This document shows positions 41,898 through 50,648 of a stretch of DNA of 64,000 bases, piece after piece. Under the pieces are notes generated by a model, which saw only the letters and a program-made list of their open reading frames with translations, was not told the origin of the DNA and made no database searches. Within the stretch, counting starts at the first letter, position 1; the number at the start of each line of letters is the position of its first letter. Source of the DNA: Jejuia sp049889775 (lineage in GTDB: Bacteria > Bacteroidota > Bacteroidia > Flavobacteriales > Flavobacteriaceae); NCBI GenBank assembly GCA_049889775.1, contig JBMHCT010000043.1, positions 62,001 to 126,000 of the forward strand, read 5' to 3'. A program made the translations under genes and the position numbers.

Positions 41898-44318
41898 ATG
41901 TCTTATTTAAAAAAAATTGGACTGCTAGTACTACTCGTGCTTGTTCCAAATTACCTAATATCTCAAAGTATTACCGTTTTTTTTAGTTCTGATATTCCTC
42001 AAATGGCCTTTGCCGCTTCCGATATTAAAGAAGCGTTAGAAACTAAGGGGTACACTGTAACGCTTAATTCTATTAAGGAATTTAGTAGCAATCAACAAAG
42101 CGCAAGTATAGTTATGGCGCTCAACTCAAACTCCAAAGTGTTAGAAGTGTTATCGAACAAAGGGAGCGATATATCAAAACTTAAAAATCTTGGAGACCAA
42201 GCTTATGGGTTAAGAACCACCAAATCAAAAAATTCAACATACTGGGTGATAGGAGGCGATATTGCTGGAGCTATGTATGGCGGACTTCAAATTGCAGAAA
42301 ACATCAGATTTAATGATCTTAATGGTATTTATAATGAAGAAGCATCACCATATCTAAAAAATAGAGGTATAAAATTCAATATTGCGCTTGATGTAAAAGC
42401 CCCTAGTTTTGACAGTGATGGCGATCAAGATAAAAGCAATATTAAAGATGTTTGGGATATTACATTTTGGAAATCTTATCTAGATGATTTAGCCCGCTAT
42501 CGTTACAATACACTTTCTTTTTGGTCCTTACACCCGTTTTCCTCAATGGTGAAATTAGAGGCGTATCCAGATGTTGCGATTGAAAATGTTACTGATGGCT
42601 ACGGAAATTTAGTTAGAAAAATGACCATTGAAGAGAAAATTGCATTTTGGCAAGAAGTAATGCAGTATGCTCATGACAGAAGTATTGCTGTTTTTTATTT
42701 CACATGGAATATATTTTTAAGTAATGCCGAAGGGAAATACGGGATCACGCATCATGGCGATAATGAAACCTCAAAAGATTATTTAAGGAAAAGTGTAGAA
42801 CAATTTTTATTGACTTACCCTTATGTTTCGGGAATTGGAGTAACAGCTGGAGAACGCATGCGAGACTTAACGTTTAATGAACGTGAAGAATGGTTGTGGG
42901 ACACTTATGTTATGGGTATAAATGATGCCAAAAAGCAACAACCCAATAGAGAAATAAGATTTATCCACAGACACTGGAATACGGCGGTAAGTGATATTAT
43001 GAGTCATTTTAAGGATTATGACGGTCCATTCGAATTCAGTTTTAAATATGCCAGAGCACATATGTATTCTAGTCCGAATATCACCTTTGAAGATTTTTTA
43101 TTGGATGAAATGCCTGCGGGCACAAAAAGCTGGTGGAACGTTCGTAATGATGATATGTTTTATTTACGTTGGGGCGATCCAGAGTACACAAGAGATTTTA
43201 TTTTAGGGTTCGATAAAGAAAAAACAGCTGGTTTCTTAATGGGCTCTGATGGTTATACTTGGGGAAGAGTTTACTCTAGTAAAAATTCCTTGTTTCAAGG
43301 CAAGCCCGAAATAAAAAAGCATTGGTATAATTTCATGCTTTGGGGACGCTTAAGTTATAACCCTGATTTGTCAACAGACGTTTTCAAAAATCAAATGTAT
43401 CAACATTTCCCTGATGCTTCCATAGATCATTTATATGAAGCATGGAAAACAGCATCTATGATTATCCCGCAAACCACTCGTTTTGCATGGCGCGACTGGG
43501 ATTCTAACTGGTATCCCGAAGGTTGTAAAAGCGGTAAGTTTTTAAATGTGAAAGATTTTATGGTGGGTTACACCATGCATGGTAGTGGTATTTTGAATAT
43601 TTCCGACTATTGCGAAAAAATCATCAATAAGGAAGAGTTCAAAGAAATGACACCTTTTGATGTTGCCAACAATTTAGAGGCATTCGCTAAAAAAACAATG
43701 GATTTAATTTCTAAAGTAGAGGTTGGTAATAATACAGAGCTTCAACTTGTTAAAAATGATATACTAGCTTTTGCACATTTAGGCAATTATTACAGTCAAA
43801 AAATAAGAGGGGCAACCCAGTTGGCTTTATATGAAAAAACTAAAGAAAAAATGTACCAAAATAAGGCTATTTTAAGTTTAGAAGCAGCACTTCCACATTG
43901 GAAAAACTATGCTCATATTATGGATGAACAGTATTTGCCTAAATCTTTAGCAAGAACTGGAAAAGTAAACTGGAAAGCGCTTACCAAAGATGTTGAAAAG
44001 GATATTGAAATTGCACAAACCTTTGAAGGTTTTGATGTTGAAATTTCTTTTGAAGGTGTTGAAGATGGAGGAGTGTACCCAATTGGAACAGACCTAAAGG
44101 TAAATTTGGTAGTAAAATCTACTTTTGATGTTGAAAGAGTTGGTTTAGTGCTAAGTGGCGAATATATGGGTTTTAAAACAAAACCTCCATATTTATGGGA
44201 TGCTAAAGATGAAGGTGCATTAAAAAACATGAATGTGGGCACATACGAACTAAAAGCCTACGTAAGAGATAGTGAAGGTTTCAGGATTGATAAGATAATT
44301 AATATAACTATTGAATGA
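41898..44318 (+). CDS. Secreted GH67-like glycoside hydrolase
   Basis: This 806-aa exported protein has a signal peptide (VLVPNYLISQ). The N-terminal accessory domain (about residues 25-150) ends in VIGGDIAGAMYGGLQIAENI. A TIM-barrel-like catalytic domain follows with RGIKFNIALD, ARYRYNTLSFWSLHPFSSM and GIGVTAGERM. A C-terminal beta domain (about 715-806) looks Ig-like. It most resembles alpha-glucuronidase (GH67) relatives, but general-acid and base residues could not be assigned with confidence. No PUL genes flank it. It may act on an algal polysaccharide. Confidence 0.65.
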   Translation: MSYLKKIGLLVLLVLVPNYLISQSITVFFSSDIPQMAFAASDIKEALETKGYTVTLNSIKEFSSNQQSASIVMALNSNSKVLEVLSNKGSDISKLKNLGDQAYGLRTTKSKNSTYWVIGGDIAGAMYGGLQIAENIRFNDLNGIYNEEASPYLKNRGIKFNIALDVKAPSFDSDGDQDKSNIKDVWDITFWKSYLDDLARYRYNTLSFWSLHPFSSMVKLEAYPDVAIENVTDGYGNLVRKMTIEEKIAFWQEVMQYAHDRSIAVFYFTWNIFLSNAEGKYGITHHGDNETSKDYLRKSVEQFLLTYPYVSGIGVTAGERMRDLTFNEREEWLWDTYVMGINDAKKQQPNREIRFIHRHWNTAVSDIMSHFKDYDGPFEFSFKYARAHMYSSPNITFEDFLLDEMPAGTKSWWNVRNDDMFYLRWGDPEYTRDFILGFDKEKTAGFLMGSDGYTWGRVYSSKNSLFQGKPEIKKHWYNFMLWGRLSYNPDLSTDVFKNQMYQHFPDASIDHLYEAWKTASMIIPQTTRFAWRDWDSNWYPEGCKSGKFLNVKDFMVGYTMHGSGILNISDYCEKIINKEEFKEMTPFDVANNLEAFAKKTMDLISKVEVGNNTELQLVKNDILAFAHLGNYYSQKIRGATQLALYEKTKEKMYQNKAILSLEAALPHWKNYAHIMDEQYLPKSLARTGKVNWKALTKDVEKDIEIAQTFEGFDVEISFEGVEDGGVYPIGTDLKVNLVVKSTFDVERVGLVLSGEYMGFKTKPPYLWDAKDEGALKNMNVGTYELKAYVRDSEGFRIDKIINITIE

Positions 44319-44368
44319 TATATCCCTTTCAAACTTATGCTGAAGGAAGAAACTACATTTCGTACGTA

Positions 44369-45055
44369 TTAAATCTTTACGACAGCACTAGTCAGCAAAA
44401 ACAGAAAATTTTTAGCTTCCAAATTGAATGCCTCTAATCTGTGTTCCAATCCTGCTTGTAACTTCAGTTTTTCAGAAATTTGCCAGCCAATTTGAGAGGA
44501 AAGTCTAATATCTGTTTCAGGTCTGTCGGGTTCACTTACACTCAAAAGTCCTTCAACAGCGTTAACCATGTAAGGCTCACCAATATCTAATTTTTCACCA
44601 TTCAGAGGGAAATCTACGGCGAATCGATAACGTTGTCTAAAGATAGTTTTAGTGTCCAAAATGCGCTGCTCAGCTCTAAATCTGTGGCCATAACGCACAC
44701 CTAGAGTTTGTTTGGTGTAGTTGTATTGTTGTGTAATTCTCGTTTCGTCACTACCTGTATCAAACCAATCTCTATGGCGATAATAAATCCCGAAACTTAG
44801 TTTGTGGTAATAATCTAGCTTAAAGGTGGAAAAGTGAAAGACATCAAACTGTTGTTGTTGGTATTGCAATCCGTCATCAGTGTAGAGCACATATCTGCTT
44901 CTTAAAGCAAAATTGATACTATACAAGTTGGACACGTTATGATTGAATGAAATTGCAGACTCACCCAGAGAAGAAAAGTTGTTTTGCGCTTTAAGGGAAA
45001 CACAAACTGAGCAGATTATAAAAAGTAATAGAAATCTAATATAATGCATGCTCAT
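44369..45055 (-). CDS. DUF2490 outer-membrane protein
   Basis: This 228-aa protein has a signal peptide (VCVSLKAQ) and a small beta-barrel with alternating strands such as YHKLSFGIYYRHRDWFDTG and QTLGVRYGHRFRAEQRIL. The family is DUF2490, of unknown function. Its start overlaps the end of the preceding gene by 20 bp, so the two are translationally coupled. The last residues are AVVKI. Confidence 0.8.
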   Translation of the reverse strand: MSMHYIRFLLLFIICSVCVSLKAQNNFSSLGESAISFNHNVSNLYSINFALRSRYVLYTDDGLQYQQQQFDVFHFSTFKLDYYHKLSFGIYYRHRDWFDTGSDETRITQQYNYTKQTLGVRYGHRFRAEQRILDTKTIFRQRYRFAVDFPLNGEKLDIGEPYMVNAVEGLLSVSEPDRPETDIRLSSQIGWQISEKLKLQAGLEHRLEAFNLEAKNFLFLLTSAVVKI

Positions 45056-45614
45056 AGGAAGAAGAGGTTACTTTTCTAGATTTTTCAAAAGCTCCTAATC
45101 GGTTGAAAGTAAATTCTCTTAGTTCATGTTTTTCTTCAGTTTTAACTTCAGCTATAATTTCAAAATGTGTATGCTTATTAATAGGTTTTTCCAAGACATT
45201 TTGAATAAACTGCTTATCGGGTTTTTTGGTGGTATTTACATATTGCTTCTGTACCTTTACTAGGGTGAATTTTTTAAAATTTTGATTAAAATGATCAGAA
45301 ATAGTGCGATAAATGTCTTTTGGAATATGCTTTTTCTTGATAACGATTTCAATGTCTTCTAAATTACCCAATGTGTCAAATTCCACACTATAATGCTCTT
45401 TATTGTACTTGAATTTCACCTCAAAACTTTTCTTATCGCCATCTGTTTCTTTATAGTATTTTAGATACTTCACATCCTGAGATATAATATTAAAATAGTT
45501 AATAGCTTTGGCGGGGAATTCGGTATCAGGAATGCGTTCTTCCTTTTCATCTTTACTTTGAGCAAAAGAGAAGGAAACATATAAAAGTAGTATTAAAAAA
45601 CTATACCTCGTCAT
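45036..45614 (-). CDS. Exported PepSY-like protein of unknown function
   Basis: This 192-aa protein has a clear signal peptide (LLLYVSFSFAQ). The body has two similar-looking alpha-beta units, KSFEVKFKYNKEHYSVEFDT and HFEIIAEVKTEEKHELREFT, like PepSY-type repeats. It overlaps tag by 14 bp and the DUF2490 gene by 20 bp. The three genes form one operon, which links a periplasmic and an outer-membrane protein to a DNA repair gene by transcription only. Confidence 0.65.
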   Translation of the reverse strand: MTRYSFLILLLYVSFSFAQSKDEKEERIPDTEFPAKAINYFNIISQDVKYLKYYKETDGDKKSFEVKFKYNKEHYSVEFDTLGNLEDIEIVIKKKHIPKDIYRTISDHFNQNFKKFTLVKVQKQYVNTTKKPDKQFIQNVLEKPINKHTHFEIIAEVKTEEKHELREFTFNRLGAFEKSRKVTSSSYEHALY

Positions 45615-46167
45615 ATCTAAAGCAATTCACTTCATGATCATTTACCATTCCAGTAGCCTGCATATGTGCATAAACAACCGTAGAGCCAACAAACTTGAAC
45701 CCTCGTTTTTTCAAATCTTTGCTTATGGTGTCGCTCAAAGCGGTGTTTCCAGGAGCATCTCTATAATCCTTAAAGGTGTTCTTAATTGGTTTTCCATCAA
45801 CAAAACCCCAAATGTACTTACTGAAACTGCCAAATTCTTCTTGAATTTTTATAAACGACTGAGCATTCGTCACAGTAGCCTTTACCTTTAATTTATTGCG
45901 AATAATACCCACATTTTCTAATAGCTTATCGATTTTCTCTTGATTGTAGCTTGCTATTTTTTTATAATCGAAGTTATCAAAAGCACTTCTAAAATTTTCA
46001 CGTTTTCGTAAAACGGTAATCCAACTCAATCCAGCTTGAAACGTTTCTAAAATCAAGAATTCAAAAAGTGTATCGTCATCATATACGGGTACACCCCACT
46101 CTTCATCATGGTAAGCTTCATAAAGCGTATCTCCTTCGCACCAGCCGCATCTATGTTTTTTAGACAT
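45601..46167 (-). CDS. tag: DNA-3-methyladenine glycosylase I
   Basis: Tag removes 3-methyladenine from alkylated DNA. The 188-aa protein has RCGWCEGDTLYEAYHDEEWG (zinc Cys and His), ETFQAGLSWITVLRKRENF (catalytic region) and the C-terminal zinc pair in VNDHEVNCFRY. Length matches the family. It is the first gene of a three-gene operon. Confidence 0.95.
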   Translation of the reverse strand: MSKKHRCGWCEGDTLYEAYHDEEWGVPVYDDDTLFEFLILETFQAGLSWITVLRKRENFRSAFDNFDYKKIASYNQEKIDKLLENVGIIRNKLKVKATVTNAQSFIKIQEEFGSFSKYIWGFVDGKPIKNTFKDYRDAPGNTALSDTISKDLKKRGFKFVGSTVVYAHMQATGMVNDHEVNCFRYDEV

Positions 46168-46364
46168 AAATTTTAAATTAAAGGTTAAAGTTACTGTTTT
46201 TTCAATGTTTTAATCTATAAAATTCCGAAGAAATTATATTCCTAAGCGCTATATGCAATGCAACTAAAGTTACATTTTGAAAGTAAAAAATGCTGTTATT
46301 TTGTAACCTATTTGGTAAGGAAACTAACATAAATTAGACAAACCCCAAATAAAATATATTTAAA

Positions 46365-46985
46365 ATGATGCACCCCACAATTAAAAGTAGTTTAGATAAT
46401 AGCATCGACTACGAAACGTATAAAAGTTTAATGAATCGTTTAGTTGAAACCTGTAGCACAACAGGTTTACAGCAAACGGAAGCTTTAGTTAACTATACGA
46501 AGCTTAATGCTAGACGTATGAAACGGTGGGATAAAACTTTGAAGGTTTCTGAAGAAACTAAAACTGCCGTTACATCTTTTAGCCAACCAGTTACTTGGTT
46601 GGTAATTACAGAAAGTTGGTGTGGGGATGCGGCTCATGTTATTCCTGTATTAAATAAGCTAGCGGAATTAAATAACAATATTAAATTAAGATTGGTGTTG
46701 CGCGATGAGAATTTAGAGTTAATGGATATGTTTTTAACTAATGGTGGGCGCGCTATTGCCAAATTAATTATGATTGATGATAGCACTGGTGAAGTGGTAG
46801 ATACATTTGGCCCAAGACCAAGTGAAGCAACAGTTTTAGTGAATAACTACAAGAAGGAACATGGTAAATTAACCCAAGAGTTTAAAGAGGATTTACAGGT
46901 TTGGTACAACAAAAATAAAGGAGAGAATATTATGGACGATGTTGTAAATATGTTGTGCAAACTTGAGTCTGCAGTGTGTATTTAA
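46365..46985 (+). CDS. Thioredoxin-like protein with CGDA site, copy 1
   Basis: This 206-aa cytoplasmic protein has a thioredoxin fold with TWLVITESWCGDAAHVIPVL; only the first cysteine (C86) of the usual CxxC is present. The N-terminal 70 residues hold NYTKLNARRMKRWDKTLKV, an added helical region. The C-terminus has TFGPRPSEA and LQVWYNKNKG. It is a tandem paralogue of the 47139 protein. The monothiol site suggests a peroxidase or thiol-binding role, not general disulfide reduction. The start could also be the second ATG. Confidence 0.8.
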   Translation: MMHPTIKSSLDNSIDYETYKSLMNRLVETCSTTGLQQTEALVNYTKLNARRMKRWDKTLKVSEETKTAVTSFSQPVTWLVITESWCGDAAHVIPVLNKLAELNNNIKLRLVLRDENLELMDMFLTNGGRAIAKLIMIDDSTGEVVDTFGPRPSEATVLVNNYKKEHGKLTQEFKEDLQVWYNKNKGENIMDDVVNMLCKLESAVCI

Positions 46986-47009
46986 CACTTTGATCAATTA
47001 ATAGTCGGG

Positions 47010-47041
47010 AAAAAGTAGTTCAATATAGAGCTACTTTTTTT
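47010..47041 (+). terminator. Terminator between the tandem thioredoxin-like genes
   Basis: AAAAAGTAG pairs with CTACTTTTT around a 12-nt loop and leads into a T run. It separates the transcription of the two paralogues. Confidence 0.7.
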
Positions 47042-47058
47042 GTTAAACTTCCTGTATT

Positions 47059-47078
47059 TTTTATCAAACATGATAAAA
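47059..47078. promoter_or_regulatory. Perfect palindrome, possible operator
   Basis: TTTTATCA-AACA-TGATAAAA is an 8-bp inverted repeat with a 4-nt centre, 61 nt upstream of the second paralogue. It lacks a T run and is too AT-rich to be a good terminator, so a dimeric regulator site is possible. Confidence 0.35.
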
Positions 47079-47138
47079 GTCAGCCGATTACGAAACACGA
47101 CCAGCTAAATTTGTTTTCAGACTTTAAAAGCAGCTGTC

Positions 47139-47759
47139 ATGAAACGTATTATAGAATCTGGTATTAAGCGAAGTATGTCTTACAAGGCATATCGTGCTTT
47201 GGTAAGAGAACTTGCGCTAAAAAGCGCAACTACTGGTCTAAATCAGTCGCAGGCACTCATTAACTATACAAAATTGAATGACAAGCGCATGAAACGATGG
47301 GATAAAACCTTGAAGGTTTCCGCTGCAGCTCGAAAAAAACTGTTAGCATTTAATTCTAAAATAACGTGGTTGGTAATAGCGGAAAGTTGGTGTGGTGATG
47401 CCGCCCATATTTTACCCGTACTAAATAAAATTGCCGAAATCAATCCTAATATCACCTATCGCGTTGTGCTAAGAGATAGTAACCCTGAATTAATGGATGC
47501 GTTTTTAACGTTTGGAAATAGAGCTATACCAAAACTTATTATTATAGATAGTGCTTCCAATGAAGTTTTAGGCACTTACGGACCAAGACCAAGTGAAGCG
47601 GCTAGTTATGTAAACCGATTTATAGCAACAAATGGTACACTTACACAAAGCTTTAAAGAAGATTTACAATATTGGTATAATGAGAACAAAGGACAGAATA
47701 TTATTGATGATATTACCGAATTACTCAATCAGTTACAATCATCTAACGTTTACCAATAA
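47139..47759 (+). CDS. Thioredoxin-like protein with CGDA site, copy 2
   Basis: This 206-aa protein is closely similar to its neighbour along the whole length, including NYTKLNDKRMKRWDKTLKVS and WLVIAESWCGDAAHILPVLN (C85). Both are exactly 206 aa and share a C-terminal GPRPSEA. The second CxxC cysteine is again replaced by alanine, so this is a family property and not decay. It overlaps the convergent TonB-like gene by 17 bp. Confidence 0.8.
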   Translation: MKRIIESGIKRSMSYKAYRALVRELALKSATTGLNQSQALINYTKLNDKRMKRWDKTLKVSAAARKKLLAFNSKITWLVIAESWCGDAAHILPVLNKIAEINPNITYRVVLRDSNPELMDAFLTFGNRAIPKLIIIDSASNEVLGTYGPRPSEAASYVNRFIATNGTLTQSFKEDLQYWYNENKGQNIIDDITELLNQLQSSNVYQ

Positions 47760-48465
47760 AATTAAACGTTATAGATCCTATTTGGGTTTTCTTTGAGGCA
47801 TCACTTGTAAAACGTGCATCTTTTGCATATTGTAATGCATGTTCTATTAAACATTCATTAGAAGATGTACTGGAGGTATTGGTATAAGCATCAATAACAT
47901 CACCTGCTGAATTAACAGTAATATTTACAACTATTTTACCACTATTTTCGCAAAGATAAACAGGAATGGGCAAGTAAATATCGCTGCGGTCTTTTAAAGA
48001 ATAACTTACGGTGCTTTTTGTGTTCGCTCCTTCACTATGTTGTTTTTTTAACAAATCGTTTACTTTATCAAAAGAGGACAGATCTTCATTTTTAAGTTTC
48101 GCCTGATGTTCATTTCTATACTTAGATTTGAAACTCTCTAAAGCACTTTCACTATTAATATCTCTAGTTTGCGGCGTGTAATCCTCTGGAGGCTCAATGG
48201 TTTTATAAGCTTGTGCAAAATGGGTATTATCTTTAGTTTCATTAAAGGCTTTGTTTGTTTCTGCTTTGGTAATATTTTGATTCTCTAAAGCTTCGAGTAC
48301 TTTTAGCTCTTCTTCAGTAATTTCTTTCTCTGGCTCGATTTCATAGAAGCTTTCAGCAATTCGTTCTTGCTGTTTTTTTAAACTAAAATTAAACACGCAA
48401 AGCACCACCGTACCAGATAGAAGCACAGTCAACAATAAGGCTTTATGTTGATTGGACAAGTTCAA
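47743..48465 (-). CDS. TonB-family energy transducer-like protein
   Basis: This 240-aa protein has one N-terminal membrane segment (LLTVLLSGTVVLCVFNFSL), a long charged periplasmic linker, and a C-terminal domain (about residues 150-240) with VYLCENSGKIVVNITVNSAG and SITFNFIGKR, as in Bacteroidota TonB-like proteins. The frame opens with TTG at 48465; no in-frame ATG or GTG precedes the membrane segment. No ExbBD genes are nearby. Confidence 0.75.
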   Translation of the reverse strand: MNLSNQHKALLLTVLLSGTVVLCVFNFSLKKQQERIAESFYEIEPEKEITEEELKVLEALENQNITKAETNKAFNETKDNTHFAQAYKTIEPPEDYTPQTRDINSESALESFKSKYRNEHQAKLKNEDLSSFDKVNDLLKKQHSEGANTKSTVSYSLKDRSDIYLPIPVYLCENSGKIVVNITVNSAGDVIDAYTNTSSTSSNECLIEHALQYAKDARFTSDASKKTQIGSITFNFIGKR

Positions 48466-48523
48466 AATTGAGGCTTTTTGTACTTTATTATATGGAAATA
48501 TACGTAAAAACTAATAAAAAAGT

Positions 48524-49077
48524 TTAGAATAGCATGAATTCTAAATAAATGCTAATACTGGAAAGAGATTCTATAAGATCATTTTTAAGTTTTTTATTGG
48601 TGTAGTCTATTCCAGCTAAAAAGGAATTTTTGCCCTTGTTATAATAAATTTGATAACCAGCACCAATTTTATAGATACGGCCATTTCTGAAATTTCTTCC
48701 CATATCCAATAAGCTTCCGTATCCACCTCTAAGATAAAAGTCATTTGTACTTCTTATGATATTTCTTTGAAAGCTTAAATAGAGCGGAACAAAGTTATAT
48801 TGAGACTGCGGGTATTTATTGTATTCTAGATTAAGACCAATTAGTGTAATACGATTGAATTGCATTCCCAATGCACTATGTATAAAAAAAGCTGGGGACT
48901 CCGTTCTTTGATTGGGAACACCTGAAGCATTATTGTAGTTTTCAAGTAAACTAAATGTCGTAGCCACTCCAACTTTGTAAAATATATTATTAGAATTTTA
49001 TCATTGGAGTTTTTTTGTGAATAAATGAAACAGTTTGAAACAGCCGATATGATGGCAAAGAGGTATAATTTCTTCAT
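48524..49077 (-). pseudogene. Small outer-membrane-type protein, frameshifted
   Basis: The N-terminal frame (from ATG 49077) gives a signal peptide MKKLYLFAIISAVSNCFIYS and then QKNSNDKI. From there sense continues in another frame as SNNIFYKVGVATTFSLLENY to the stop at 48524. The switch is near 48993-48999, where one T seems lost from ATTTCTAAT-like sequence; adding one base makes a 184-codon gene. The C-terminal part (FRGGYGSLLDMG-like LRGGYGSLLDMGRNF, LAGIDYTNKKLK) looks like a small beta-barrel. It is either a real frameshift or a sequencing error. Confidence 0.7.
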
Positions 49078-49113
49078 TTTAGACTAGTTTAAGAATCTAA
49101 AAAACTTCAAAAA

Positions 49114-49806
49114 TTATTCCGAAGTGAGATTTTTCATAAAATCATCAATGGAAATGGCTTGGTTAATTGAAAAATCACCTATTCGAGTGCGTCTCAAGGC
49201 AGATAAATGTGCTCCAGAATCTAGAGCTTTTCCAAAATCATTGGCCAAAGAACGAATATAAGTGCCTTTGCTACAAACCACCCTGAAATTTACATTCAAA
49301 CCTTCAATTTTAGTGATTTGAAATTCAGAAATGGTGATTTGCCTTGATTTAACTTCCACGTTCTCACCAGCTCTGGCAAACTCATATAGTCGCTTTCCAT
49401 CTTTTTTAATAGCTGAAAATACTGGTGGAGCTTGTTCTATTTCGCCAATAAATTGTTGTGTGGTTTGATGAATAAGTTCTTCAGAGATATGCTGGGTTGG
49501 AAATGTTTTATCAATTGCTGTTTCTAAATCAAAAGAAGGTGTAGTGCTTCCCAAAACAAAAGTGCCTGTGTATTCTTTAACAGCAGCTTGATAAGTGCTA
49601 ATTTCCTTAGTTTTTTTTCCTGTACAAATTATGAGTAACCCAGTAGCTAGTGGGTCTAAAGTGCCCGCATGCCCTACTTTAATTTTTTTAATATTGAAGG
49701 CTTGCCGTATCTCCCAACGCAGTTTATTTACCACTTGAAAGGACGTCCAGTTCAAAGGTTTATCTATTAATAAAACCTGTCCCGAAAGGTAATCTTCACC
49801 TTTCAT
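49114..49806 (-). CDS. truB: tRNA pseudouridine-55 synthase
   Basis: TruB makes pseudouridine at position 55 of the T-loop of tRNAs. The catalytic aspartate is in GHAGTLDPLATGLLI. The N-terminus has GQVLLIDKPLNWTSFQVVN, and the middle KEYTGTFVLGSTTPSFD. The start at ATG 49806 (MKGEDYLSGQ) follows the uppP stop by 1 bp; an earlier frame start would overlap uppP. Confidence 0.95.
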   Translation of the reverse strand: MKGEDYLSGQVLLIDKPLNWTSFQVVNKLRWEIRQAFNIKKIKVGHAGTLDPLATGLLIICTGKKTKEISTYQAAVKEYTGTFVLGSTTPSFDLETAIDKTFPTQHISEELIHQTTQQFIGEIEQAPPVFSAIKKDGKRLYEFARAGENVEVKSRQITISEFQITKIEGLNVNFRVVCSKGTYIRSLANDFGKALDSGAHLSALRRTRIGDFSINQAISIDDFMKNLTSE

Positions 49807-49807
49807 C

Positions 49808-50602
49808 TTAACTGAATAAAGCAAAAGCTATGGCTATTAGGCCAACAATAACGCAATAAATAGCAAAATAAGAAAGCTTACTTTTCTTAACTAAAGCTAT
49901 CATCCATGTGCATGCAAAAAGTCCAGCAACAAACGCCGCAATAAAACCTATACCTAAAGCAGTGAAATTTTGACTTTCAGTAGAAATGTCTCCACTTAAA
50001 ATATCTTTTGCAATCTTTCCAAAAATTAGAGGCACTACCATTAAGAATGAAAACCGCGCTGCCTTTGTTTTATCGTTACCTAATAAAACCGATGTGGAAA
50101 TAGTTGCTCCAGAACGCGAGATTCCCGGAAGCATGGCAATGGCTTGCGATATACCAATTACAAAAGCATTCGAGAAACTTACTTTTTTATTAGTATCCTT
50201 CGCCTTATCAGCTAAAAACAAAAGTAAAGCTGTAATCACTAGCATACAACCAACTAATAGGATATTGCCACCAAAAAGGGATTCCAATTGCTCTTCAAAA
50301 AACAAACCAACAACCACAGCAGGAATCATGGAAACCACAATTTTTATCAAAAACTGCATGTCCTCATTCCACCGAAATTTCAAAATTCCTCTAATAATAT
50401 CTAAGATATCTTTTCTAAAAACAACTATAGTACTTAATGCGGTAGCAAAATGCAGTACCACAGTAAAAAGCAGGCTCTCTTCGGGTACAGAATTATCACC
50501 CAAAATAACTTTACCTAATTCTAAATGACCACTAGAAGACACAGGTAAGAACTCCGTTAGACCTTGTATAATTCCTAAAATAATTGCATCTATTACATCC
50601 AT
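49808..50602 (-). CDS. uppP: Undecaprenyl-diphosphatase
   Basis: UppP (BacA) removes a phosphate from undecaprenyl diphosphate, recycling the lipid carrier for peptidoglycan. The 264-aa membrane protein has about eight hydrophobic segments and both active-site motifs: GLTEFLPVSSSGHLELG near the N-terminus and MLPGISRSGATIS near residue 160. It is translationally coupled to truB. A -7 box lies 4 nt upstream of the ATG. Confidence 0.95.
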   Translation of the reverse strand: MDVIDAIILGIIQGLTEFLPVSSSGHLELGKVILGDNSVPEESLLFTVVLHFATALSTIVVFRKDILDIIRGILKFRWNEDMQFLIKIVVSMIPAVVVGLFFEEQLESLFGGNILLVGCMLVITALLLFLADKAKDTNKKVSFSNAFVIGISQAIAMLPGISRSGATISTSVLLGNDKTKAARFSFLMVVPLIFGKIAKDILSGDISTESQNFTALGIGFIAAFVAGLFACTWMIALVKKSKLSYFAIYCVIVGLIAIAFALFS

Positions 50603-50606
50603 GGAG

Positions 50607-50614
50607 CAAAAATA
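50607..50614 (-). promoter_or_regulatory. -7 box TATTTTTG placed for a leaderless uppP transcript
   Basis: On the minus strand TATTTTTG-CTCC-ATG. The 4-nt spacing would put the transcription start at the start codon. Confidence 0.55.
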
Positions 50615-50648
50615 TCAAAATAGGGAAAGTACACCCATTTTAGAAGGA

